A stretch of 64,000 nt of DNA from positions 186,001 through 250,000 of the forward strand of contig JOFO01000004.1 of NCBI GenBank assembly GCA_000721275.1, in the 5' to 3' direction. A program made the translations under genes and the position numbers. This document shows positions 26,283-35,231 of the stretch, piece after piece; the first letter of the stretch is position 1; every line of letters starts with the position of its first letter. This DNA is from Microtetraspora glauca (GTDB lineage: Bacteria > Actinomycetota > Actinomycetes > Streptomycetales > Streptomycetaceae). The notes under the pieces are model-generated. The model did not search any database. It was not told where the DNA came from and was given only the letters and a program-made list of their open reading frames with translations.

Positions 26283-27095
26283 ATGTACTTCGCCGCCGAG
26301 ACCCTGCTGCCCGTCGACACCCCGCTCGCCGTGGCCCTCGTGGTGCTGCTGCTGGTCGCCGCCGGCGTCACCGCCGGCTTCCGGCTGTCGCCGGACGGGT
26401 CGGCCCGGCGCGCCGGGCAGATCGTCACCGCCGGGCTGCGGGCCGTCGTCCAGCTGGCCGCGGTCTCGGCGCTGATCGGCTGGGCCGTCCACCACACCGC
26501 GGCCCTGCTCGGTTTCCTGCTCCTCATGCTCGCCGTCGCGGCCCGGACCGTCGGCCGCCGCGTCACCGGCAACCGCACCTGGTGGTGGGCGGCGCTGCCG
26601 ATCGCCGTCCCGGTCGTGCCCACCGTGGCCGCGCTCGTCGCGGCCGGGCTGCTGACCGTGCCCGGGATCGCCGTCGTCCCGGTGAGCGGCATCCTCATCG
26701 GCGGCGCCATGACCGCGACGGCCCTGGCCGGACGGCGGGCCCTCGACGAGCTGGACCAGCGGCACGGCGAGGTCGAGGCGGGCCTCGCGCTCGGACTGCC
26801 CGAGCGCGACGCCCGCCTCGAAGTGGCCCGCGCGGCGGCCTCGGACGCGCTGCTGCCGGCCCTGGACCAGACCCGGACCGTCGGCCTGGTGACCCTGCCG
26901 GGCGCCTTCGTCGGCATGCTCCTCGGCGGGGCGTCGCCGCTCACCGCCGGCGCGGTCCAGGTCTTCGTCCTGATCGCGCTCCTCGCGGTCGAGGCGGTCG
27001 CCGTCGCCCTCACCCTCGAACTCGCCGCCCGCGGCAGGCTGCACCGCCGCCCCGAGCCCGGCACGGACCGTCAGCGGACGTCGAAGTCCGCGTGA
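26283..27095 (+). CDS. FetB-like ABC transporter permease (UPF0014)
   Basis: A 270-residue membrane protein with about seven helices of the UPF0014 family, whose Escherichia coli member FetB works with the ATPase FetA in metal (iron) export. GLRAVVQLAAVSALIGW, NRTWWWAALPIAVPV, GALTATALAGRRAL-like and TVGLVTLPGAFVGMLLGGASPL segments are diagnostic. No FetA-like ATPase is adjacent, so the partner must lie elsewhere or be shared. The last 25 bases overlap the end of the convergent GH3 gene. Confidence 0.87.
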   Translation: MYFAAETLLPVDTPLAVALVVLLLVAAGVTAGFRLSPDGSARRAGQIVTAGLRAVVQLAAVSALIGWAVHHTAALLGFLLLMLAVAARTVGRRVTGNRTWWWAALPIAVPVVPTVAALVAAGLLTVPGIAVVPVSGILIGGAMTATALAGRRALDELDQRHGEVEAGLALGLPERDARLEVARAAASDALLPALDQTRTVGLVTLPGAFVGMLLGGASPLTAGAVQVFVLIALLAVEAVAVALTLELAARGRLHRRPEPGTDRQRTSKSA

Positions 27096-29446
27096 AGGCG
27101 CCGCCGGTGGTCCACCTGACGGACCGGACCGGTGAGCGTCACCCGCGCGGTCAGCCGGGGATCCGTGCTGGAGGCCGCGAACCGCAGCTCCAGTTCGCCC
27201 GGCTCCACGATCCGCGTCCCCGCCCGCCCCGTGAACGACGCCAGGTCCGCCGGGACCTCCGCCGCGATCCGCCGGGCTTCGCCGGGCGCCAGGTCCACCC
27301 GTACGTACCCGGCGAGCCGCTGCACCGGCTGCACCACGGACGCCACCGGGTCGTGGAGGTACAGCTGGACCAGCTCGGTGCCCGGGCGCGCGCCCGTGTT
27401 CGTCACGGTGAGGGCGAGCCGGACGACGCCGTCCGTGGGGACCTCGTCCTCCGCCACCGCCAGGTCGCTCCACCGGAAGGCGGTGTAGGTGAGCCCGTGC
27501 CCGAAGCCGAACGCCGGGGCCGGGTCGATGCTGGACACCTCGCTGCGGTGCCCCAGCCGGGCCGCGAGGTACGTCGACGGCTGGGCGTCCGGGTGCCGCG
27601 GCACGCTCACCGGCAGCCGGCCGCTCGGCTCGGTCCGCCCGCTGAGGATCGACGCGAGCGCCGCCGTCCCGGCCTCGCCGGGGAAGAACGCCTGGAGGAC
27701 CGCCGCGGACTCGTCCGCCGCCCGGCCGAGCGCGTACGGCCGCCCCGCCAGCAGGGCCGTCACGACCGGGGTGCCGCTGTCCAGCAGCGCGTCGAGCAGC
27801 GCCTGCTGTGCCCCGGGGAGGGCGAGCGACCCGGCGTCGCAGCCCTCGCCGCTGGTCCCGCGCCCGAAGAGGCCGGCGCGGTCGCCGAGCGCCGCCACGA
27901 CGAGGTCGGCGCCCCGGGCGAGCGCGACGGCGGTGGCGAACCCGCTCGTGTCGCCGTCGTCGACGCCCGTCCCGCGCGCCACGACGATCTCGGCGGCGGG
28001 GAACTCGGCCGCCAGCGCCTCGCGCAGCGTCGGCAGCTCGATCCCGGGCGGGGTGCCGGGGTGCTGACCGCCGACGTGCACGGGGAAGGAGTAGCAGCCG
28101 AGCACCGCCGTGGGTGCCTCGGCGTTAGGGCCGACGAGGGCGATCCGGCGGGGGACGGCCGGGTCGAGGGGCAGGACGCCGTCGTTGCGGAGCAGGACGA
28201 CGGCCCGCTCGGCGATCCGGCGGGCCAGCGCGCGGTTGGCCGGCGGGTCCAGCTCCACCGTGCCGCGCAGCCTCTCCGGGTCCGCCGTGGTGTCCGCGTC
28301 GCGGAGCACCGGGGGGACGGGACTCCAGTCGGGGTCGAGCAGCCCGAGCCGCACCTTCTGCAGGAGGACCCGCCGCACCGCCCGGTCGACGAGCTCCTCG
28401 GCGACCTTCCCCTGCCGGACCGCCTCGGTGAGGGGCGCGCCGAACGTCTTGACCGTGGGGAGCTCGACGTCGACGCCGGCGGCGAGCGCCGCGCCCGCGG
28501 CCTCCCCGAACGTGCCGGCAACGCCGTGCAGCGTCTTCAGGAACGCGATGCCGAAGTAGTCGGCGACAACGGTGCCGGTGAAGCCCCAGGTGTCCCGGAG
28601 CAGCCCCGTGAGCAGCCGGTCGTCGGCGGCCGACGGCACCCCGTCGGTGTCGGTGTAGGCGTGCATCACCGACCGGACGCCGCTCTCCCGCACCGCCATC
28701 TCGAACGGCGGCAGGATCACGTCCGCGCGTTCCCGGGGGCCCATGCCGACCGGCGCGAGGTTGCGGCCCGCGCGGGAGGCCGAGTAGCCGGCGAAGTGCT
28801 TGAGGGTGGCGACGACCCCGGCCGACTCCAGGCCCTGGACGTACGCGGTGGCGATCGTCCCGACGAGGTACGGGTCCTCGCCGATGGTCTCCTCGACCCG
28901 GCCCCAGCGGGCGTCCCGGACGACGTCGAGGACCGGCGCGAGGCCCTGGTGGACGCCGACCGCGCGCAGGTCGCGGCCGATGGCGGCGGCCATCTCCCGT
29001 ACCAGCGCGGGGTCGAAGGCGGCCCCCCACGACAGCGGCACGGGATACGCGGTCGCGCCCCAGGCGGCGAAGCCGGCCAGGCACTCCTCGTGGGCGACGG
29101 CCGGGATGCCGAAGCGGTTCGCGGCGGCGATCCGCGCCTGGGTCCGCATCAGCGAGAGGGCGCCGAGCGCGGGGTCGACGGGGACGGTGCCGAACGGCCG
29201 GGTGAGCTGCCCGAGTCCGTCGGGGAGCAGGGCGTCGAGGTCGGCCGGCTCCTCCATGTCGTGCTGGTGCGGCGCGACCTCGGCGCCCTCGTCGGAGGCG
29301 CCGACCCACACCCCGTAGAGCTGGGCCGTCTTCTCCTTCAGGGTCATCGCGCGGAGCAGCGCGTCGACGCGGTCCTCCGCGCTCAGCGCGGGGTCGCGCC
29401 AGGCGGGGAGCGGGGCGGGGGGCTGGGTGGCCACGGTTCCGGTCAC
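27071..29446 (-). CDS. GH3 beta-glycosidase (beta-xylosidase/beta-glucosidase)
   Basis: A 791-residue glycoside hydrolase family 3 enzyme without a signal peptide, thus cytoplasmic. The N-terminal TIM-like domain contains KHFAGYSASRAGRN and GTVVADYFG, whose Asp (about residue 295) is the nucleophile; the alpha/beta sandwich follows (VVLLRNDGVLPLD, GEGCDAGSLALPGAQ), then a C-terminal fibronectin-III-like domain (LTVTNTGARPGTELVQLY). It hydrolyses oligosaccharides brought in by the adjoining transporter. The order binding protein, permease, permease, GH3 with a divergent LacI gene matches the Streptomyces bxl xylobiose operon. GTG 29446 overlaps the permease stop (GTGA). Confidence 0.93.
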   Translation of the reverse strand: MTGTVATQPPAPLPAWRDPALSAEDRVDALLRAMTLKEKTAQLYGVWVGASDEGAEVAPHQHDMEEPADLDALLPDGLGQLTRPFGTVPVDPALGALSLMRTQARIAAANRFGIPAVAHEECLAGFAAWGATAYPVPLSWGAAFDPALVREMAAAIGRDLRAVGVHQGLAPVLDVVRDARWGRVEETIGEDPYLVGTIATAYVQGLESAGVVATLKHFAGYSASRAGRNLAPVGMGPRERADVILPPFEMAVRESGVRSVMHAYTDTDGVPSAADDRLLTGLLRDTWGFTGTVVADYFGIAFLKTLHGVAGTFGEAAGAALAAGVDVELPTVKTFGAPLTEAVRQGKVAEELVDRAVRRVLLQKVRLGLLDPDWSPVPPVLRDADTTADPERLRGTVELDPPANRALARRIAERAVVLLRNDGVLPLDPAVPRRIALVGPNAEAPTAVLGCYSFPVHVGGQHPGTPPGIELPTLREALAAEFPAAEIVVARGTGVDDGDTSGFATAVALARGADLVVAALGDRAGLFGRGTSGEGCDAGSLALPGAQQALLDALLDSGTPVVTALLAGRPYALGRAADESAAVLQAFFPGEAGTAALASILSGRTEPSGRLPVSVPRHPDAQPSTYLAARLGHRSEVSSIDPAPAFGFGHGLTYTAFRWSDLAVAEDEVPTDGVVRLALTVTNTGARPGTELVQLYLHDPVASVVQPVQRLAGYVRVDLAPGEARRIAAEVPADLASFTGRAGTRIVEPGELELRFAASSTDPRLTARVTLTGPVRQVDHRRRLHADFDVR

Positions 29447-30261
29447 TTTCCTCCGACTCCCATCAGACCCTGGACCAGGGCGCGACGGGCGAACAGATAG
29501 ACGATCAGGATGGGGAGCATGGACAGGACGACGGCGGCGAGGAGGCCGGGGATGTCGACGCCGTGCTCCGTCTGGAAGTCGTAGAGGCCCATGGTGATGA
29601 CCTTGTTCTCCGACGACTGGGTGAGCACGAGCGGGAACAGGAAGCCGTTCCACGCCTGGAGCGCGGAGAACACCACGACGGTCGAGATGCCGCCCTTCGA
29701 CAGGGGCAGCACCAGCCGCAGGAAGATCCGCCGGGGCGAGGCCCCGTCGACGGTCATGGCCTCGTACAGCTCGGGCGTGATGTCCCGCATGACGCCGGTG
29801 AGGATCAGCGCGCTGACGGGCATCGCGAAGGCGGCCGTCGGCAGGATGACGCCGAGCAGGTTGTCGTAGAGCCCGGCCGCGTCGATCAGGTAGAACATCG
29901 GGACGATCACGGCCTGGGACGGGATGGCCAGACCGAGGAGGAAGAGCCGGAACACCCGCCTGGTGGCCTTGCCGTCGGCGCGCACGATGGCGTACGCGAG
30001 GGGCGGGACGAGCAGCAGCACGAGGCCGACCACGCACCCGGTGACGACCACCGTGTTGAGGAAGTACTGCCCGAAGCCGTCGCCGAGGTCGTCGGCGTAG
30101 TTGTCGAGGGTGAAGTGGTCCGGGAAGGCGAGCGGTCCGTTGCGCGCGTAGTCGGCGCGGGTCTGGAAGGTGGCGACCAGCATCACGTACAGCGGCAGGC
30201 CGACGACGAACAGCCAGACCAGCGAGCCGAATCCGGCGAGGTAGTTGGGGCGCTTGCGCAT
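29443..30261 (-). CDS. CUT1-type sugar ABC permease (MalG-like)
   Basis: A 272-residue permease with six predicted membrane helices. The EAA loop reads EAMTVDGASPRRIFLRLVLP (about residues 185-204), which docks on the shared ATPase. The start ATG shares one base with the stop of the MalF-like gene, and its stop overlaps the GH3 start. No ATPase is encoded here, which is normal for Streptomyces CUT1 systems served by the common MsiK ATPase. Confidence 0.93.
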   Translation of the reverse strand: MRKRPNYLAGFGSLVWLFVVGLPLYVMLVATFQTRADYARNGPLAFPDHFTLDNYADDLGDGFGQYFLNTVVVTGCVVGLVLLLVPPLAYAIVRADGKATRRVFRLFLLGLAIPSQAVIVPMFYLIDAAGLYDNLLGVILPTAAFAMPVSALILTGVMRDITPELYEAMTVDGASPRRIFLRLVLPLSKGGISTVVVFSALQAWNGFLFPLVLTQSSENKVITMGLYDFQTEHGVDIPGLLAAVVLSMLPILIVYLFARRALVQGLMGVGGK

Positions 30262-31208
30262 CACACGCCCTCCATGGTGCTGCGCATCTTGTCGTAGCCG
30301 CTCAGGCGCACCATGACGAGGGACACCAGGGTGGCGACGAGGACCAGGAGCAGCGCGATCGCGGACGCGGCGCCGAAGTCGAAGCTCTTGAACGCCTTCT
30401 GGTACATGTAGTAGGCGCTGTTCGTGGTGTCGGTGCCGGGGCCGCCCTGGGTGAGGATCAGGATGGTGTCGAAGGTGGTGAGCCCGCCGACGACCATGAG
30501 GATCATCGAGGTGACGGTGGTGTTGCGCAGCTGCGGCAGGGTGATGTGGAAGAACTGGCGGACCCGGCCGGCGCCGTCGATCTCCGCCGCCTGGTAGAGC
30601 ACCGGGGGGATGGCGCGCGCGGCGCCCTGGTAGATCAGCGTGTGCAGGGGGGTGAACTGCCAGGTGCTGACGAGGACGAGGACGCCGAGGGCGCCGGTCC
30701 GGGAGCCGAGCAGGTTGCCGTCGCCGAAGAGCCAGGCCGCCTGCGACGGGACGCCGAAGTTGGGGTCGAGGACGGCGCGCCACAGGACGGAGACAGCGGT
30801 GACGGAGAGCAGCAGCGGGACGAAGTAGACGGCGGAGAGGACGGCCCGGTTGCGCTGGCGCCCGGCGGCCCAGACGCCGAGCAGGATGCTGAGCGGCGTC
30901 TGGACGACGACGCCGAGGACGGTGAGGAGCAGGCTCAGCCAGAGGCTCTGCACCAGGACGGGGTCGTCGAGCAGCGCGCTCCAGTTGTCCAGGCCGGCGA
31001 AGGCGGGTGAGCCGAGGCCGTTCCAGCGGGTGAAGGAGAGGACGACGACCAGGGCGAGCGGGACGAGGGCGAACAGGCCGAAGAAGACGGCGGCGGGCGC
31101 CGCCCAGGCGAAGCCCGGGCGGCCCGCGCCGGTCGCGGGGCGGTCGCGCCGGCCGCGCCGGGCGGTCGTCGCGGCCGGCTCCGCCGCGGAGGCGGTGGCA
31201 GTGGTCAT
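30261..31208 (-). CDS. CUT1-type sugar ABC permease (MalF-like)
   Basis: A 315-residue permease. After a 35-residue charged cytoplasmic start come about six membrane helices; the EAA loop is YQAAEIDGAGRVRQFFHITLPQL (about residues 215-237). It forms the transport channel with the MalG-like protein. It follows the binding-protein gene by 29 bases and overlaps the next gene by one. Confidence 0.93.
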   Translation of the reverse strand: MTTATASAAEPAATTARRGRRDRPATGAGRPGFAWAAPAAVFFGLFALVPLALVVVLSFTRWNGLGSPAFAGLDNWSALLDDPVLVQSLWLSLLLTVLGVVVQTPLSILLGVWAAGRQRNRAVLSAVYFVPLLLSVTAVSVLWRAVLDPNFGVPSQAAWLFGDGNLLGSRTGALGVLVLVSTWQFTPLHTLIYQGAARAIPPVLYQAAEIDGAGRVRQFFHITLPQLRNTTVTSMILMVVGGLTTFDTILILTQGGPGTDTTNSAYYMYQKAFKSFDFGAASAIALLLVLVATLVSLVMVRLSGYDKMRSTMEGV

Positions 31209-31237
31209 GGCAGGCGTTCCGGAGGTCGGGCCGCGGG

Positions 31238-32545
31238 TCACGCCGCGGGCAGGCTCTGCATGGCGGCGATGAAGGCGTCGGCGTCGGTCCGGCCGTTGAA
31301 GAACTGCTGGACGGCCTGGTGGATGGTGGTGGTGGCGGCCGGGGGGTACGCCTGGTCCCAGGAGAGCTGGAAGGCGGGCGCCTTCTTCACCAGGTCGTAC
31401 TGGTACGCCGAGTAGGCCGGGTTCGCCGACGTGTCCAGGAACTTCGGGGTGTTGGTGGTCGTGGGCAGGTTGCCGATGCCCAGCTGGCCCTTCACGAACT
31501 CGTCCGAGTACATGAGCTTCAGGAACTCCGCCACGGCCTCGGGGTGTGCGGTCTTCTTCAGGACCGAGTAGTAGTTGTTGGTGTTGCCGGCGAGGTTGGC
31601 CGGGTCGCCCTTGCCGCCTTCGACGGTCGGGAAGGTGCCGTAGCCGAGGTCGCTCTTCACGAAGTCCGGGTAGGCGTCCTGGAGGGTCGAGTACTCCCAG
31701 GAGCCCATGAGTTCGAAGGCGGCCTTGCCGGTGGCGAGGAGGGCGGGCGAACCGCCGTCGGTGAACTTCACCGAGTCGTAGTTGGTGCCGAAGGCGCCGG
31801 CGTCGATCAGCTCGCGCAGCATGCCGAGGGCCTTCCGGCTGTCCTCGCTCGCCCAGACGCTCGTGTCGCCGCTCACCGCCTTCTGGAAGTGCTCGGGTCC
31901 GGCGACCCGGTCGTAGAGGTACTGGAACCACATCTGGGTCGGCCACCGGTCGCCGCCGCCCAGCGCGATCGGCGTGACGCCCTTGGCCTTGAGGGTCTTG
32001 ACGGCGGCCAGGAGCTCGTCCCAGGTGCGCGGCGCGGTCACGCCCGCGTCGGCCAGGACCTTCTTGTTGCTGAACAGCAGGACGGGCTGGGTGCCGCGCA
32101 TGGGGACGCCGTACGGCTTGCCGTCGACGACCGCGGTGTTGAAGACCGACGGCAGGAAGTTCGCCTTCAGGCCGGGGTCCTTGGCGATGAAGTCGTCGAG
32201 CGGCATGAGGAGGCCGGCGTCGACGAACGGCTTGATGCTGCCGCCGCCCCAGTTGAAGAAGACGTCCGGGGCCCGGTCGCCGCTGATGATCGTCTGGAGC
32301 TTGGACTGGTAGTCGGCGCCGGGGATGGTGTCCAGGACCGCCTTGACCTTCGAGGTCTTGTTGAAGGTGTCGACGAGCTGCTTCTCCACCTTGTTGGTGG
32401 CGTCGCCGTACACCAGGACGCGGATCGTGCCCTCGCCGCCGCCGGCGGAGTCGCCGGATCCGCCGCAGGCCGCCAGGGAGACGGTCATCGCCAGCGAGGC
32501 CCCGCCGACGACGGCGGTTCTGAGGAGCCGTACGGGCCGCTTCAT
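31238..32545 (-). CDS. CUT1-type oligosaccharide-binding lipoprotein
   Basis: A 435-residue extracellular solute-binding protein (family 1) with lipobox S-L-A-A-C, lipid Cys at 27. The mature protein has the type I pattern: IRVLVYGDATNKVEKQLVDTFNK, PDVFFNWGGGS, YGVPMRGTQPVLLFSNKKV and TWDELLAAVK. It would deliver xylobiose or another beta-linked oligosaccharide to the permeases encoded next. Two LacI-type dyads lie immediately before its start, so it is the first controlled gene of the operon. Confidence 0.94.
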   Translation of the reverse strand: MKRPVRLLRTAVVGGASLAMTVSLAACGGSGDSAGGGEGTIRVLVYGDATNKVEKQLVDTFNKTSKVKAVLDTIPGADYQSKLQTIISGDRAPDVFFNWGGGSIKPFVDAGLLMPLDDFIAKDPGLKANFLPSVFNTAVVDGKPYGVPMRGTQPVLLFSNKKVLADAGVTAPRTWDELLAAVKTLKAKGVTPIALGGGDRWPTQMWFQYLYDRVAGPEHFQKAVSGDTSVWASEDSRKALGMLRELIDAGAFGTNYDSVKFTDGGSPALLATGKAAFELMGSWEYSTLQDAYPDFVKSDLGYGTFPTVEGGKGDPANLAGNTNNYYSVLKKTAHPEAVAEFLKLMYSDEFVKGQLGIGNLPTTTNTPKFLDTSANPAYSAYQYDLVKKAPAFQLSWDQAYPPAATTTIHQAVQQFFNGRTDADAFIAAMQSLPAA

Positions 32546-32553
32546 CGCTCCAC

Positions 32554-32585
32554 CTTTCGAAAGATTTTCGGAACTGTTTCCGAAA
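32554..32585. promoter_or_regulatory. paired LacI-type operators before the binding-protein gene
   Basis: CTTTCGAAAG (32554-32563) is a perfect 10-base palindrome. TTTCGGAA (32566-32573) and TTCCGAAA (32578-32585) form an 8-base dyad with four bases between. Both centre on the CGAA/TTCG halves expected of a LacI-family regulator, and they overlap the leader of the minus-strand operon. Confidence 0.8.
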
Positions 32586-32683
32586 CTTCATGTGGCGGGA
32601 CGCTAGGTGGGCCCGGCGTACGGGTCAACCCTCCGGTCGCCCGTTATCGAAACGTGACCATCCGGAGGCCTGGAGAGGTGCCT

Positions 32684-32689
32684 TATGCT
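32684..32689 (+). promoter_or_regulatory. -10 element of the leaderless lacI-type promoter
   Basis: TATGCT ends six bases before the ATG at 32696. No ribosome-binding sequence fits between. Confidence 0.45.
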
Positions 32690-32695
32690 GCGGGG

Positions 32696-33718
32696 ATGCG
32701 AAACGATGAGGAGAACCGGCGCATCACGCTGGCGGAGGTGGCGGAGCAGGCCGGCGTGTCCCTTTCGACAGTTTCGAAAGTCCTCAACGGCCGGCAGGAC
32801 GTCTCCGCGACCACCCGCGGCAGGGTCGAACGGCTCCTCGAAGCGCACTCCTACCGGCGGACCACCCGCGCCGCCCGCGAGGCGCCCCTCATCGAACTCG
32901 TCTTCCACGAGCTCGACAGCGTGTGGGCGATGGAGCTGATCCGCGGCGTGGAGAACCTCGCCAAGGCCCACCAGGCGAGCGTCGTCCTCACCGAGAGCGG
33001 CACCCGGCACGCCCCCGCCCCGGACTGGATCGAAGGCGTCCTCCAGCGCCGCCCCATCGGCGTCGTCCTCGTCTTCTCCTCCCTCCCCGACGCCGTCAAA
33101 CGCCAGCTCGACGCCCGGTCCATCCCCTTCGTCATCGTCGACCCGGCGGGCGACCCCGAACCGGACGTGCCGTCCGTCGGCTCCGCGAACTGGTCCGGCG
33201 GCGTCGCCGCCACCCGCCACCTCATCGACCTCGGACACCGCCGCATCGGCATCGTCACCGGCCCCGAGGACATGCTCTGCTCCCTCGCGCGCCTCGACGG
33301 CTACCGCTCCGCCCTCAACATGGCCGGCCTCGCCCACGACGACGCCCTCGTCCGCTTCGGCGACTTCCACGTCGAGGGCGGCTACGAGCGGGCCATGGAG
33401 CTGCTGCGGCTGCCCGACCGCCCCACCGCCGTCTTCGCCGGCAGCGACCTCCAGGCCCTCGGCGTCATGGAGGCCGCCCGCGTCTGCGGACTGCGCGTGC
33501 CCGAGGACCTGTCCGTCGTCGGCTACGACGACGTGATGATCGCCCGCTGGTCCAGCCCGCCCCTCACCACGATCCACCAGCCGCTGCGCGCGATGGGCGA
33601 GGAGGCCGTGCAGATGCTGCTCCGGCTGCGCGCCGGCGAACCCGCCGTCACCCGCCTGGAACTCGCGACCAGCCTCGTCGTCCGCAAGAGCACCGCCCCG
33701 CCGCCGGACGGGCCCTGA
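32696..33718 (+). CDS. LacI-family repressor of the GH3/transporter operon
   Basis: A 340-residue LacI/GalR regulator. The HTH and hinge read ITLAEVAEQAGVSLSTVSKV followed by LNGRQDVS. The effector domain has the usual landmarks (PIGVVLVFS, FVIVDPAG, DLGHRRIGIVTGP, PTAVFAGSD, VPEDLSVVGYDD, LTTIHQPL). By position and operon order it corresponds to BxlR, released by xylobiose or a related sugar. Besides the intergenic dyads, an operator-like dyad lies inside its own coding sequence at 32762-32780. The ATG is set by the leaderless -10 element. Confidence 0.94.
   Translation: MRNDEENRRITLAEVAEQAGVSLSTVSKVLNGRQDVSATTRGRVERLLEAHSYRRTTRAAREAPLIELVFHELDSVWAMELIRGVENLAKAHQASVVLTESGTRHAPAPDWIEGVLQRRPIGVVLVFSSLPDAVKRQLDARSIPFVIVDPAGDPEPDVPSVGSANWSGGVAATRHLIDLGHRRIGIVTGPEDMLCSLARLDGYRSALNMAGLAHDDALVRFGDFHVEGGYERAMELLRLPDRPTAVFAGSDLQALGVMEAARVCGLRVPEDLSVVGYDDVMIARWSSPPLTTIHQPLRAMGEEAVQMLLRLRAGEPAVTRLELATSLVVRKSTAPPPDGP
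32762..32780. promoter_or_regulatory. operator-like dyad inside the lacI-type gene
   Basis: CTTTCGA (32762-32768) and TCGAAAG (32774-32780) are perfect inverted repeats with five bases between, sharing the halves of the intergenic palindrome at 32554-32563. It may be an auxiliary operator allowing looping, about 210 bases from the main sites. Confidence 0.55.
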
Positions 33719-33750
33719 CCGGGGCAACCGTCGCGGCCCGTCCCCGCGTC

Positions 33751-33756
33751 TAGGAT
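33751..33756 (+). promoter_or_regulatory. candidate -10 element before the DUF5685 gene
   Basis: TAGGAT lies 76 bases before the GTG at 33833, which has a GGGGGAA site, so this transcript would carry a normal leader. No clear -35 was found. Confidence 0.3.
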
Positions 33757-33832
33757 GTCGGCCGCGCGGGGGACGTCACATCGGGTCGACGCCACGCGCG
33801 GTCGCGACTCACGTCCCACGGGGGGAACTTCG

Positions 33833-35194
33833 GTGTTCGGAATCATCAGGCCGTGCCGTCATCGGCTCGGCGAGGGGCTGCGGACCGAGTGGATGGCGCA
33901 CCTCTGCGGACTCTGCCTCGCCCTGCGCGGCGAGTACGGGCAGTTCGCCCGGGTGGCCACCAACTATGACGGCCTCATCGTGTCCGTGCTGACCGAGGCC
34001 CAGTCCGAGCGGACCGGCGACTGGCGCCGCGGCGCCGGGCCGTGCCCGCTGCGCGGGATGCGGTCCGCCGACGTGGCGCAGGGCGAGGGCGCGCGGCTCG
34101 CCGCGACGGTGTCGCTCGTGCTGGCCGCCGCGAAGATACGCGACCACGTCGCCGACGGCGACGGCCTGGTGGCGCGCCGCCCGGTGGCGCTGGCCGCCCG
34201 CCGCATCGCCCGCGGCTGGGACCGCGCGGGCGCGGCCGGCGGCGAACGGCTCGGCTTCGACACCGCGGTGCTCCTGGACGCGGTCGGCCGCCAGCCGGAG
34301 ATCGAGCGGGCGACCGGCCCGGGCGGCTCGCTGCTCGCGGTCACCGAACCCACGGAGACCGCGACGGCGGCGGCCTTCGCCCACACCGCCGTCCTCACCG
34401 CCCGCCCCGGCAACGCCGAACCGCTCGCGGAGGCCGGCCGCCTCTTCGGCCGCCTCGCCCATCTCCTCGACGCCGTCGAGGACCTGGACGCCGACCGGGC
34501 GGCCGGCGCGTGGAACCCGATCACGGTGACCGGCGCGAGCCGGGCCGAGGTGCGCCGGCTGTGCGACGACGCCGTCCACGGCATCCGGCTCGCCCTGGCG
34601 GACGCCGACTTCGTCGACGACCGGCTCGTCCGGGCCCTGCTCGGCGTCGAACTGGAGCGCGCCGTCGACCGCGCTTTCGACCCCGGGCACCGCCACCACC
34701 AGCACCGCCGCCCCGCCCCCGGCCCGCGCATGCTGCCCTGGCTGGGACGCCGCCCGGCGGCACCGGCACCCACGGAGGCCGGCGCCGACGCGGCCTGCGG
34801 CGTCGGCGCGCTCACGGGCGCGGCGCCGGAGGGCGCGGACCGGTCCGGCCGGCCGCCGGAGGAGGAGTGCCGGCGCTGTCGCCACTGGCGCCGGCTCTGC
34901 CCCGACTGCCGGCTGTGCCACGACTGCTGCCGCTGCGACGACGACCTGGGCGAGGACGAGCCCCTCGACACCGGCGGCGGCAGCGGCGAGGGCGGCTCGG
35001 GCGGCGACGGCTGGTTCGGCGGCGGAAGCGGCTCCGGCGGTTCGGGAGGCTCCGGCGGCTCGGGCGGTTCCGGTGGCGGCGGCTTCGGCGGCTCGGGAGG
35101 ATCCGGCAGGTCGGGAGGCTCGGGAGGCTCCGACGGATGGGGCTCGGGCGACGGCTGCTGCAACCCCTGCAAGTGCTGCGACTGCTGCGACTGA
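33833..35194 (+). CDS. DUF5685-family protein with Gly/Ser-rich, Cys-tipped tail
   Basis: A 453-residue protein. The first 290 residues match DUF5685: FGIIRPCRHRL, then HLCGLCLALRGEYG with a C-x2-C pair, a helical body, and a WNPITVTGAS segment. Around residue 350 a Cys cluster (CRRCRHWRRLCPDCRLCHDCC) follows an Ala/Pro linker. Residues about 380-440 are Gly/Ser repeats ending in CCNPCKCCDCCD. The cysteines suggest metal binding or covalent assembly; no enzyme motif is seen. GTG 33833 has GGGGGAA seven bases upstream. Function unknown. Confidence 0.8.
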   Translation: MFGIIRPCRHRLGEGLRTEWMAHLCGLCLALRGEYGQFARVATNYDGLIVSVLTEAQSERTGDWRRGAGPCPLRGMRSADVAQGEGARLAATVSLVLAAAKIRDHVADGDGLVARRPVALAARRIARGWDRAGAAGGERLGFDTAVLLDAVGRQPEIERATGPGGSLLAVTEPTETATAAAFAHTAVLTARPGNAEPLAEAGRLFGRLAHLLDAVEDLDADRAAGAWNPITVTGASRAEVRRLCDDAVHGIRLALADADFVDDRLVRALLGVELERAVDRAFDPGHRHHQHRRPAPGPRMLPWLGRRPAAPAPTEAGADAACGVGALTGAAPEGADRSGRPPEEECRRCRHWRRLCPDCRLCHDCCRCDDDLGEDEPLDTGGGSGEGGSGGDGWFGGGSGSGGSGGSGGSGGSGGGGFGGSGGSGRSGGSGGSDGWGSGDGCCNPCKCCDCCD

Positions 35195-35231
35195 CTCCCG
35201 CCAGACCCAGCCCAGCCTCGCCCGGCCCCGC

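Noticed and set aside
27071..30037. 988-residue GH3 protein with a longer N terminus
   Set aside because: The added codons overlap the MalG-like permease in another phase; GTG 29446 gives the normal GH3 start and a GTGA overlap.
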